Assembly: GCA_028702415.1 (NCBI GenBank)
Contig: JAQVOT010000020.1
Coordinates: 1-11,589 of the forward strand
Origin: Eubacteriales bacterium
GTDB taxonomy: Bacteria; Bacillota; Clostridia; Peptostreptococcales; Anaerovoracaceae
Direction of reading: 5' to 3'
DNA length: 11,589 nt
Both the position numbers and the translations under genes were made by a program. The notes under the pieces are model-generated. The model made no database searches. It was given only the letters and a program-made list of their open reading frames with translations, and was not told the DNA's origin. Of the stretch, positions 1-6,708 are shown one piece after another. The number at the start of each line of letters is the position of its first letter. Positions within the stretch are counted from its first letter, which is position 1.

Positions 1-681
1 CATTTCAATACCTCCGGTACCTTTCGCCTGCCCAACAGTTCTCGTATAATCTGCTGGAGGTGTCTCAAAACCAACTACCTGCACTGGTCGTTTACCTGTA
101 ATTGTAATTATAGGAGAAATACTGTGTGTACAATAGAATGTTGAGTAACTACGATTTCTCCAGTGATTCTTCTCACCTCTTGTGAGACTGCCCCAGGACG
201 CTGTACAGTCATGGATATATTCGCCCTCAGCATACATGACTTCACCAATCTCGCCATTTTCGGAGCGGCGCCACATCTCAAATGTTTTATCTGAATATGA
301 ATAATTCTCAGCATAAGCATAAACTTTGCCGCTTTTTTCTACAGCTTCGATCAATTGAACTGCTTGAGCCATAGAAGTACACGGCAGGACTTCACTCAGA
401 ACGTTTCTGCCAGACAATAATAGCTTTATCGCATAAGGTGCATGCTCATCAGCATAGTTTGCCAATACAACCGCATCCATATCATGTTTGATAAAATCAT
501 CAAAATTATCATATAGCGTTACATTCATACTTCTTTCAGACGCAGCAACTCCAACAGAGTCAAGTAATGGTTTATAATAATCACATACGGCAACAAGTTC
601 AGCTTCAGGATGCTCAAACAGAACATCGATCATACATCTGCCGCGTGCTGCACCGAAAACTCCGATTCTTAGCTTTTTCAT
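1..681 (-). CDS. Gfo/Idh/MocA-family oxidoreductase, C-terminus cut by window edge
   Basis: Only the first 227 residues are visible; the gene runs off the left edge. The N-terminus is a Rossmann fold: MKKLRIGVFGAARGR carries the glycine-rich dinucleotide loop (residues 6-14), and D34 in VCDYY sits where the NAD-ribose-binding acid is expected. The usual EKP motif with its catalytic Lys is replaced by SEVLP (96-100). It is followed by YAENYSY (123-129) and EGEYIHDC (152-159), which I associate with a Gfo/Idh/MocA subgroup that lacks the EKP lysine. The start is supported by AGGAGG 9 bases upstream. It is the last visible gene of the leftward operon, 62 bases after the zinc dehydrogenase. Members of this family oxidise or reduce sugars, inositols and their acids with NAD(P). 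The substrate cannot be named here. Family assignment is firm; reaction is not. Confidence 0.88.
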   Translation of the reverse strand, partial: MKKLRIGVFGAARGRCMIDVLFEHPEAELVAVCDYYKPLLDSVGVAASERSMNVTLYDNFDDFIKHDMDAVVLANYADEHAPYAIKLLLSGRNVLSEVLPCTSMAQAVQLIEAVEKSGKVYAYAENYSYSDKTFEMWRRSENGEIGEVMYAEGEYIHDCTASWGSLTRGEKNHWRNRSYSTFYCTHSISPIITITGKRPVQVVGFETPPADYTRTVGQAKGTGGIEM

Positions 682-725
682 ATAGTCTTTCCTCCTAACA
701 CTTTTGTAAAATTCTCTCTTAATTC

Positions 726-738
726 ATACCAATGGTAT
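726..738. repeat. 13-bp dyad in the intergenic gap before the Gfo/Idh/MocA gene
   Basis: ATACCAATGGTAT is a perfect inverted repeat of 6+6 bases around a central A. It lies just after the stop of the zinc dehydrogenase and before the ribosome site of the next gene. It could be a weak intra-operon hairpin or a protein site; nothing else supports either role. Confidence 0.3.
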
Positions 739-743
739 ATAAA

Positions 744-1805
744 TCAGTGATAAGCACAGATCTCATCTTCAGGAATAAACATTACTTTAACTGCATTCTC
801 ATCATAGTGAGATGAAAATATTTTTTCCCAGTTATCAATTGATTCATAATTTGTAATCATATAGCGCAAGTTTTTTTCTGTCGTTTCCATTAATTTAAGC
901 GCTTTATCCCAGGCTGAATAACTCGAACTAAAATTAAAGTAAAGATTAAGTGCTTTATACATTGCAGTATTCCATAGCAAAGAAGCATTATCAGTCTTAC
1001 ACAACCCTATACATGTTATTCTTCCACCAATACGTGCCATAGCAGGCATATTGATTATCCCTTGTGTTGAGCCACTGCTTTCAATTATCAAATCAGCTCC
1101 TTTACCGTTCGTTATTTCCATTACGCGCTTAACTACATCATCTTTTTCTACATTGATCACTTCGTCTGCACCAAGGGATTGAGCAACCGGAAAACGTACG
1201 CTTTCACTAGCGTTCAATCCCGTGATTATCACCTTTGACGCACCGCATGATTTAGCGACAAATGCAGATAATATCCCAATAGATCCTGAACCTATCACCA
1301 GCACCACATCTGAACACTGAACACCTGCTCTTTCTGTGACCTCATGCACAACTATCGATAATGGTTCGCATAAAGCAGCGACATCGTAATCAACCTTATC
1401 CGGAATTATATGCAGCATATTGAAGGGCATAACTATATAATCAGTCATTCCACCATTGATACCCCATCCAGGAGCCTTCCGATGTTTGCATAACTGTATC
1501 TTTCCTTCTCTGCAGACGCTGCAACTCCCACAAGATCCTGTCTTTGGTTCAGCTACAACTCTGTCACCTATCTTAAATTCCTTGACATTGCCACCTATAT
1601 CAACGATTTCACCGGAAAACTCGTGGCCCAAAACGACCGGCGGAAAACTACGAAATTCATCTTTCCAAACATGAACATCTGTTGCACAAAGTCCGCAAGC
1701 TTTGATTTTGATCAGAACTTCATCCGGATGATGGATTGACGGCATATCAACATCCCGTACACCAACAAATCCAACTCCTTTATCATATTTAACAAGTCCG
1801 CGCAT
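744..1805 (-). CDS. Zinc-dependent medium-chain alcohol/polyol dehydrogenase
   Basis: This is a 353-residue cytoplasmic MDR-family dehydrogenase of the sorbitol/threonine dehydrogenase type, oxidising a secondary alcohol of a polyol or sugar with NAD(P). Catalytic zinc ligands are visible as C40 (CGLCATD), H61-E62 (GHEFSGE) and the E147 region (CEPLS). The structural zinc site is C92, C95, C98, C106. The Rossmann loop is GSGSIG at 172-177. At the end of the second strand the usual NAD-selecting Asp is absent (ITGLNAS), so NADP use is possible. An upstream in-frame ATG at 1847 would overlap the previous gene by 37 bases and lacks a good ribosome site. The ATG at 1805 follows a GGGGGG tract at 9 bases and begins MRGLVKYDKG as the family usually does. 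It starts 5 bases after the stop of transaldolase homologue 1, so the two are probably translationally coupled. The substrate is unknown. Confidence 0.9.
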   Translation of the reverse strand: MRGLVKYDKGVGFVGVRDVDMPSIHHPDEVLIKIKACGLCATDVHVWKDEFRSFPPVVLGHEFSGEIVDIGGNVKEFKIGDRVVAEPKTGSCGSCSVCREGKIQLCKHRKAPGWGINGGMTDYIVMPFNMLHIIPDKVDYDVAALCEPLSIVVHEVTERAGVQCSDVVLVIGSGSIGILSAFVAKSCGASKVIITGLNASESVRFPVAQSLGADEVINVEKDDVVKRVMEITNGKGADLIIESSGSTQGIINMPAMARIGGRITCIGLCKTDNASLLWNTAMYKALNLYFNFSSSYSAWDKALKLMETTEKNLRYMITNYESIDNWEKIFSSHYDENAVKVMFIPEDEICAYH

Positions 1806-1810
1806 ATTGC

Positions 1811-2842
1811 TTATCCCCCCGGAGAATATTCTTCGATTCTCTTCCAATGCTCGATAAATTGTGCCAATGTTCTCTGAACAACGCCATATGAAATAAATTC
1901 TTCTGGTTTCATCCCCTGAACCTCATATGCTCTGGCAAATTCAGAAACTTTCATAAGTCGATCCAGAACAGCCTTATCTATTTCATCATCAATATGAATG
2001 ACATAAGGTTTGGGAACAAGAGGCAACATAACCTGTATTTTGGGATTGATCGACATTGACATTTCCCCGCCGGATAATGCCTCTGCCTGGTACCTGCCTC
2101 TCATACCTGCTGGCATTAATGTAGCTTCAAAACCATTTTGTTTGAAATACTTATATGCATTCTTGATTATCAGATTGCCGCACTGGATAATATCACTTTC
2201 CGCAATATTCATTTTGCTATCATATATTACATCGCGTATATAGTCGTCTATCCTGCCGACCATTATAACTGCAAAGCATTTACCTGGTGTGATCCCGGCA
2301 CTTCTGGCACGCTTCAGTCCCTTTTGATAACGTTCACCTACTGCAACTACCTGAGACATTGTGAAGCTTACCGTTGCTGTCACTGTTATTCCTAATGCTG
2401 CACATTCTTCCAAGACATCAAGTCCTGCTGCTGTAACAGGTAATTTCACCGCAATATTTCTAGCCCATTTGTTGATTCTCTGAGCTGCTTGAAGCATAAA
2501 AGATCTATCTGCAACTTTACTTGGATCTACTTGTGCACACACGTATCCCTGGCATTTATTTGTCATCTCGTAAATTGGTAAAAACATATCAGAAATTCTA
2601 CAAGTAACTTTTTGAATTATTAACTCTGCTTTATCCGATTTTTCTATGTTTGCAGGTATACTATCTAAATAAGGTTTCCAATTTGTCTTATCATTATATA
2701 TTGCATCTGATACCAGAACCGGATTAGTCGTCACTCCCTGAGCACCATGGGCAATGGCAAACTCTAATTCTGATAATATCGCTGAATCATTCCACCAAAC
2801 ACTATTTGTTTCATTGGCTAACCATAATAAGTATTCATTCAT
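1811..2842 (-). CDS. Transaldolase-fold aldolase, homologue 1
   Basis: This 343-residue protein belongs to the transaldolase/fructose-6-phosphate aldolase class I family, but is longer than FSA (about 220) and slightly longer than TalB (317). Visible family residues are D19 (WWNDSA), the TTNP motif at 38-41, the Schiff-base lysine K133 (NIAVKLPVTAAG), T157, the phosphate-site R197 (GRIDDYIRD) and R248 (PAGMRG). Where transaldolases have a catalytic Glu (STEVD) this protein has Q104 (AQVDP), as FSA does. The Phe178 (TalB) / Tyr131 (FSA) position is M194. It aligns without gaps to the protein at 5320-6372 from residue 1 to about 260, which fixes the start at 2842. An earlier in-frame ATG at 2875 is rejected; AGGAG lies 7 bases before 2842. 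Expected chemistry is aldol cleavage or transfer on a keto-sugar or its phosphate. The actual substrate is unknown. Confidence 0.85.
   Translation of the reverse strand: MNEYLLWLANETNSVWWNDSAILSELEFAIAHGAQGVTTNPVLVSDAIYNDKTNWKPYLDSIPANIEKSDKAELIIQKVTCRISDMFLPIYEMTNKCQGYVCAQVDPSKVADRSFMLQAAQRINKWARNIAVKLPVTAAGLDVLEECAALGITVTATVSFTMSQVVAVGERYQKGLKRARSAGITPGKCFAVIMVGRIDDYIRDVIYDSKMNIAESDIIQCGNLIIKNAYKYFKQNGFEATLMPAGMRGRYQAEALSGGEMSMSINPKIQVMLPLVPKPYVIHIDDEIDKAVLDRLMKVSEFARAYEVQGMKPEEFISYGVVQRTLAQFIEHWKRIEEYSPGG
1814..1820 (-). promoter_or_regulatory. Poly-G ribosome binding site deciding the zinc dehydrogenase start
   Basis: A GGGGGGA tract lies 9 bases before the ATG at 1805 and abuts the stop codon of the upstream gene. 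It differs from the AGGAG sites used elsewhere in the operon. It supports 1805 over the earlier in-frame ATG at 1847. Confidence 0.6.
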
Positions 2843-2849
2843 AGCATTT

Positions 2850-2854
2850 CTCCT
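2850..2854 (-). promoter_or_regulatory. Ribosome binding site deciding the transaldolase homologue 1 start
   Basis: AGGAG sits 7 bases before the ATG at 2842. The earlier in-frame ATG at 2875 has no comparable site. Collinearity with the paralogue gives the same start. Confidence 0.7.
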
Positions 2855-2902
2855 AAACCCTGTATCTTCTGTCAAGACAAATAAAAGTGAGATGAAGCCT
2901 TT

Positions 2903-3754
2903 CTAAGTTATGCTAATTTCATCTCCTGGAGCTACTTCAAACTGCTGCTCATTGTATTCGAAAAAAACTTCTAAAGCTGATATATTCTTCACATATTTTC
3001 CGTCGATACTAAACTCCAGCCTATTGTATGCTTCAATGTATTCATAGATATCAATATTTGTCGCATACCATATATCATTCCTATTCGTTGTAAAAGAGCA
3101 GAAATCTTCTATTACGTTCCAGTTGTTCCAAATATCAAATTCATAGCTGTGCCCCCAAACATAAAACAGCCAGGGATCTTTGTAATAAGCTTCTTTCTCA
3201 GGACTACCCTCCACAAATTTTCTTGCTAGTTCCATAAGATCCGGATCATAATGGTGGCAGGTTGTTTTAAGTTGCAGCCAGTCAGTTGGGATTTCAAATC
3301 CTTTCGTGGAAACAGTTGTTCTCGCGTATGAAATTCCGGCTTTTCTGATTGCTTCTGTCGTCTTATTGTTGTATGTGCCCCATGGATAAGCAAATCCCCG
3401 TATGATTTTATTGAATTGGACCTCCAGATTTTTTCTGTCTTCAATAATTTCATACAAAATCCGTTCTTCCGGAAGCTTATCCAAAAATAAATGTGTTAAC
3501 GAATGCAATGCAACTTCATGACCGGAACCAGAGTATAAATCAGTAGCACTTTTCTTGCTTAGTAAACGCTGAAATTCATCTAGTTTATAGACTTTCCCTT
3601 CTCGGGCATACAATCCACTATTCAGATTGAATGTACCTTTCAAGGAATTTCTGTCAAAAATATCAATAAGCTTTTCGTCCTGTTCGACCCCATCATCATA
3701 ACTAAACGTTAGTGCTTTAGGTTTCGACCCCGGAAAACGCATGAAAATATTCAT
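2903..3754 (-). CDS. Polysaccharide deacetylase (NodB/CE4-type), cytoplasmic
   Basis: This is a 283-residue CE4/NodB-fold metal-dependent deacetylase. Motif 1 is TFSYDDG with D20 and D21 (base and metal ligand). Motif 2 is HSLTH with metal ligands H84 and H88. Motif 3 is RGFAYPWG (119-126). A late WGHSYEFD probably supplies the motif-5 histidine. After the barrel comes a short beta-rich tail. No signal peptide or membrane segment is seen, so it should act in the cytoplasm on a small imported acetylated sugar rather than on cell-wall polymer. An earlier ATG at 3790 would overlap the ALDH gene. The start at 3754 has GGAGGGG directly upstream and leaves 16 bases after the ALDH stop. Its place between ALDH and aldolase genes suggests removal of an N- or O-acetyl group from a pathway intermediate. 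That role is an inference. Confidence 0.85.
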   Translation of the reverse strand: MNIFMRFPGSKPKALTFSYDDGVEQDEKLIDIFDRNSLKGTFNLNSGLYAREGKVYKLDEFQRLLSKKSATDLYSGSGHEVALHSLTHLFLDKLPEERILYEIIEDRKNLEVQFNKIIRGFAYPWGTYNNKTTEAIRKAGISYARTTVSTKGFEIPTDWLQLKTTCHHYDPDLMELARKFVEGSPEKEAYYKDPWLFYVWGHSYEFDIWNNWNVIEDFCSFTTNRNDIWYATNIDIYEYIEAYNRLEFSIDGKYVKNISALEVFFEYNEQQFEVAPGDEISIT

Positions 3755-3758
3755 TATT

Positions 3759-3765
3759 CCCCTCC
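3759..3765 (-). promoter_or_regulatory. Ribosome binding site deciding the deacetylase start
   Basis: GGAGGGG lies 4 to 6 bases before the ATG at 3754, within the 16-base gap after the ALDH stop codon. It supports 3754 over the upstream ATG at 3790, which falls inside the ALDH gene. Confidence 0.65.
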
Positions 3766-3770
3766 ATGGG

Positions 3771-5288
3771 TCAATGTGAAGTTGTTCCATCCCATGTACT
3801 GACCTGCTCTTTTTTCATTTCTTCCTCATCAAACCAACGTGTCGTCACAACTTTTGATTCAGTAAAGAAACGTACAGAATCTTTACCATGACAATGCAAA
3901 TCACCAAAGAAGGACAGTTTGCGGCCTGAAAACGGGAAAATACCCAATGGGACAGGAATACCGACATTGACACCAACCATTCCAGCATCAGTTCTATGAG
4001 CAAACTCGCGAGCGAAATGTCCATTTTGTGTAAAAATCACTGACCCATTTGCGTATGGATTTCTATTCATAAGCAAAAGTCCTTCTTCGAAGTTTTTTAC
4101 TCTTTTCATACATAAAACCGGACCAAATATTTCAGAATTGCCTATTTCCATATCCTCTGTAACATTATCAAAAATAGTATGTCCTACATAAAAACCATTC
4201 TCATATCCCGGTACAACACAATTTCTGCCGTCCAGTACTAATTTAGCATTTGACTTTATTCCCTTTTCTATCCATTCTAAAATGCTGTTTCTATGTTCAG
4301 CTGTAACAACCGGCCCTAAATGAGTATCTTTATCATACGCTGGTCCAATCCTCTGCTTCTTGCACAGTCTTACGATTTCAGCCATAAGCTTGTCAGCTAT
4401 CTGTTCTTCTGCAACAATTACCGGCAAAGCCATGCAACGTTCTCCTGCACATCCAAAAGATGAGTTGATGATCGCAGCTGCTGTACGTGTAACGGGAGCA
4501 TCTCTCAGAATTAAAGCATGGTTTTTAGCTTCGCAAAGAGCCTGTACTCTCTTGCCATATGATGCAGCGGTGGAATAAATATGTTTTCCTACTGATGTTG
4601 ACCCAACAAATGTAATGCCTTTTATATCCTTATGAGTTAAAAGTATCTCTGCTTCTTTCCGTGAACAAGTAACAACGTTTATAACACCTTTAGGAAATCC
4701 TGCTTTCTTATATAGTTCTGCCATCTTCAGCGAGGTCATCGGTGTAGAACTTGCAGCTTTTAAAATAAAAGTATTACCACAAGCTATGGCGATCGGAGCC
4801 ATCCAGCCCATCGGGATCATTGCCGGAAAATTCCACGGTGCAATACCTGCAAAAACACCCATAGACTCCCTGTATAAATTTGAATCAAAGCCCTTTGATG
4901 CATTCATAAGACTCTCACCCATCAACAGAGTCGGTATACCACAAGCAAACTCCGTCAATTCTTTGGCTTTTAAAACATCACCGGCTGCCTCTGACCAGTT
5001 CTTACCGTTTTCTTTTGCCAGAGTCATCACAAGATCATCAAAATTTTCTTCAATCAGATTGCGGAGTTTAAACATGAACTGAGCACGCTTATGTGGTGGA
5101 ATTGCTGACCAATCCGGATATGCGGCTTTAGCAGAAGCAACAGCCAGCTCTACTTCAGCCTCTGTACAGCAAGGAGTCTCTGCTATTACTTGACCTTTAC
5201 TAGGATCATAAATATCCATGTATTTAATAGCTGAAGATTCGAAATACTCACCATTGATAAAAGGTCTTAATCTGATTTTTTCACTCAT
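3771..5288 (-). CDS. Methylmalonate-semialdehyde-dehydrogenase-like aldehyde dehydrogenase
   Basis: This is a 505-residue ALDH closest in motifs to CoA-acylating (methyl)malonate-semialdehyde dehydrogenases (MmsA/IolA). Visible are PWNFPAM (151-157), the catalytic C285 in AGERCMA, EIFGP (386-390), and the family-typical SFFGDLHCHGKDSVRFFT near the C-terminus. Several normally conserved MMSDH positions differ. The LGGAKNH segment is LCEAKNH (251-257), LKPSE is LKAAS (176-180) and GDVxRG is GDVLKA (103-108). The lost Glu of LKPSE normally contacts the adenosine ribose, so NADP use is possible. The changed Arg suggests an altered carboxylate pocket. The gene has AGGAGA 7 bases before its ATG and sits 31 bases after transaldolase homologue 2. 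A likely role is oxidising a semialdehyde released by aldol cleavage, with or without CoA. Family assignment is strong; the exact substrate is not established. Confidence 0.85.
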   Translation of the reverse strand: MSEKIRLRPFINGEYFESSAIKYMDIYDPSKGQVIAETPCCTEAEVELAVASAKAAYPDWSAIPPHKRAQFMFKLRNLIEENFDDLVMTLAKENGKNWSEAAGDVLKAKELTEFACGIPTLLMGESLMNASKGFDSNLYRESMGVFAGIAPWNFPAMIPMGWMAPIAIACGNTFILKAASSTPMTSLKMAELYKKAGFPKGVINVVTCSRKEAEILLTHKDIKGITFVGSTSVGKHIYSTAASYGKRVQALCEAKNHALILRDAPVTRTAAAIINSSFGCAGERCMALPVIVAEEQIADKLMAEIVRLCKKQRIGPAYDKDTHLGPVVTAEHRNSILEWIEKGIKSNAKLVLDGRNCVVPGYENGFYVGHTIFDNVTEDMEIGNSEIFGPVLCMKRVKNFEEGLLLMNRNPYANGSVIFTQNGHFAREFAHRTDAGMVGVNVGIPVPLGIFPFSGRKLSFFGDLHCHGKDSVRFFTESKVVTTRWFDEEEMKKEQVSTWDGTTSH

Positions 5289-5319
5289 GACATTTCTCCT
5301 TCAAATAAACAAAATATTG

Positions 5320-6372
5320 TCAACTCCATCTTTGTGTAGTTGTATTAGATCCAAATGTTTCAAGCATAGCCCAACCTGTCTCCATAAATTGTGATAATGT
5401 TTTCTGCATAACTCCAAATGCCATAAATTCTGTATCAGGTAGTTCTTCCTCGTAGTATGCCTTCCTAAACTCTCTTATTTTGCATAATTCACTTATAGTT
5501 TCCTCATTAACGGGTTCATCAATTCTTTCAATGAGCGGAAGTTTCGCTTCAAGAACCATTCTTTGGATTCTTGGTTGAAGAGAAAAAACAAATTTACCGC
5601 CTGCAAGTTCAGAAAGATGATGAATACCTCTCAACCCAGCAGGCGCTATTATAGCCTCATAACCTCTTTTTCGAAAAATACTGTAAGTTTTCTTAGTTAG
5701 AATATTTCCAGCCTTTGAAATTATGTTTTCCGGAATCCCAAGTTCAAGGTCAAAACTAACATCCCGGATATAATCCTCAAGCCTGCCTCCCTGCTGCACC
5801 ACAAAACAAGGCTTAACTGAGATCCCGTTTTCTCTGGCGCGCTGAACACCTCTCTGGTATGCTTCAGCTGCTGCTATTGCCTGTGAAACAGAAAAATTCA
5901 GGCTTGTACATAATGCTATTCCTCGAGCAGATAATTCTTCAATAACATAAATCGATGCTCTTGTTGTAGGAATCTTCACTGCAATATTTTCTGCCCATGA
6001 TGCTACTCGCAATCCCTGCTTGAGCATTGCTTGCCTATCGCAAGCTAGAATAGGATTCAATTGTCCAAATGCATACCCATGTTGTCCTTCTGTTCTTAAA
6101 TAAATATCATGAATCTTGAGAGCAACATGAGTTGTTACAATTCTGAGCAGCTCTTCAGCTCGATCAGATATTTCAATATCATCATCAAAATCGGTTATTA
6201 TAGGTCTCCAATAATCAGGACATTCCTGCAAAGACTTAAATATCAGAACAGGATTTGTTGTAACCCCTAATGCACCCATAGAAATTGCAGTATCAATTTC
6301 CACAGGTATTGCTGAATCGTTCCACCATTTCGTTTCAGTTTCTCGGGAAAGCCATGTTAAATAATTTTGCAT
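5320..6372 (-). CDS. Transaldolase-fold aldolase, homologue 2 (first gene of operon)
   Basis: This 350-residue paralogue of the 1811-2842 protein shares the same residue numbering: D19 (WWNDSA), TTNP 38-41, Schiff-base K133 (NIAVKIPTTRAS), R197 (GGRLEDYIRD) and R248 (PAGLRG). Q104 (GQLNP) again replaces the catalytic Glu of true transaldolases. The substrate-pocket positions differ between the two copies: residue 194 is Gln here and Met there, and residue 157 is Ser here and Thr there. This suggests related but distinct substrates, or two halves of a hetero-oligomer. The ribosome site is a weak GGTGG. It is the promoter-proximal gene, with a consensus-like promoter about 40-65 bases upstream and a large dyad beyond it. 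Expected chemistry is class I aldolase or transaldolase on a ketose or ketose phosphate; the substrate is unknown. Confidence 0.86.
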   Translation of the reverse strand: MQNYLTWLSRETETKWWNDSAIPVEIDTAISMGALGVTTNPVLIFKSLQECPDYWRPIITDFDDDIEISDRAEELLRIVTTHVALKIHDIYLRTEGQHGYAFGQLNPILACDRQAMLKQGLRVASWAENIAVKIPTTRASIYVIEELSARGIALCTSLNFSVSQAIAAAEAYQRGVQRARENGISVKPCFVVQQGGRLEDYIRDVSFDLELGIPENIISKAGNILTKKTYSIFRKRGYEAIIAPAGLRGIHHLSELAGGKFVFSLQPRIQRMVLEAKLPLIERIDEPVNEETISELCKIREFRKAYYEEELPDTEFMAFGVMQKTLSQFMETGWAMLETFGSNTTTQRWS

Positions 6373-6410
6373 AGAACCACCATAAAATAATGCTTAATCT
6401 TTGTAACTTA

Positions 6411-6439
6411 AGTATATGTTCGCGTTCTGAGAAAGTCAA
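6411..6439 (-). promoter_or_regulatory. Sigma-A-type promoter of the leftward sugar operon
   Basis: On the minus strand TTGACT (6434-6439) and TATACT (6411-6416) are separated by exactly 17 bases, each one base from consensus. The predicted transcript starts near 6404, giving a leader of about 30 bases before the ATG at 6372. The large dyad begins 3 bases upstream of the -35, a position from which a bound regulator could occlude or contact RNA polymerase. Confidence 0.8.
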
Positions 6440-6441
6440 CG

Positions 6442-6489
6442 ATATTACATAAATAAAATATGTAATTACATTAATTATTTATGTAATAT
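6442..6489. promoter_or_regulatory. 48-bp nested dyad, probable LacI-family operator
   Basis: Two perfect 14-base arms (6442-6455 and 6476-6489, ATATTACATAAATA and its complement) flank a central 12-base palindrome ATGTAATTACAT (6460-6471). All share one symmetry centre between 6465 and 6466. The site contains four ATGTAAT/ATTACAT half-sites, the outer ones separated from the inner ones by 9 bases. Symmetry on this scale next to a promoter and a divergent regulator strongly suggests a protein-binding site, most simply for the LacI-family protein at 6709-7725. Confidence 0.7.
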
Positions 6490-6633
6490 ATCAATATAAC
6501 AATTCAAAGAATGGTGATAGAATTATTTTGCATTATAAGTACAAATCATTCAAATAATTAGCAAATTACAATATTTTTTAGTAATATAATGCGATATTGA
6601 ACTTTTAGCGTATTATCGGAAAAACAAAATTCG

Positions 6634-6654
6634 ATTATGTAATTTCATTATGTA
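6634..6654. promoter_or_regulatory. Second operator-like site before the LacI-family gene
   Basis: ATGTAATTTCAT (6637-6648) differs by one base from the palindrome at 6460-6471. It overlaps a direct repeat of ATTATGTA (6634-6641 and 6647-6654, 13 bases apart). It ends about 55 bases before the regulator ATG, so it may serve autoregulation or DNA looping with the upstream dyad. Confidence 0.45.
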
Positions 6655-6697
6655 GATTGTGAAGATAACGATTCAGGTTTCATGAAAATCACAAAGT

Positions 6698-6701
6698 GGA
6701 G
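6698..6701 (+). promoter_or_regulatory. Ribosome binding site deciding the LacI-family start
   Basis: GGAG lies 7 bases before the ATG at 6709. The in-frame ATG at 6682 has no comparable site and would add nine residues in front of the usual N-terminus. Confidence 0.6.
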
Positions 6702-6708
6702 CAAGCAA

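Larger units (their letters stand above)
6373..6708. other. Divergent AT-rich control region between the operon and the LacI gene
   Basis: This 336-base stretch holds no credible gene. It contains the leftward operon promoter (6411-6439), a 48-bp nested dyad (6442-6489) and a second related site near the regulator start (6634-6654). An isolated TATAAT lies at 6585-6590 with no convincing -35 at the right spacing, so the regulator promoter is not resolved. Composition is strikingly AT-rich compared with the flanking genes. Confidence 0.75.

Noticed and set aside
1456..1674. Open frames antisense to the zinc dehydrogenase and other genes (also at 2010-2395, 4360-5082, 7982-8266, 10234-10858).
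   Set aside because: They lie wholly opposite well-supported genes, have no family motifs or ribosome sites, and look like shadow frames.
1806..1847. Extended N-terminus (MEENRRIFSGGISN) for the zinc dehydrogenase.
   Set aside because: It would overlap the upstream gene by 37 bases, lacks a good ribosome site, and precedes the normal family start at 1805.
2843..2902. A perfect TTGACA on the minus strand upstream of transaldolase homologue 1, as an internal promoter.
   Set aside because: No acceptable -10 hexamer lies 16 to 18 bases downstream; the gene is better explained as part of the long operon.
6585..6590. TATAAT as the -10 of the LacI-family gene promoter.
   Set aside because: No -35-like hexamer is present at suitable spacing, and chance TATAAT is likely in such AT-rich DNA.
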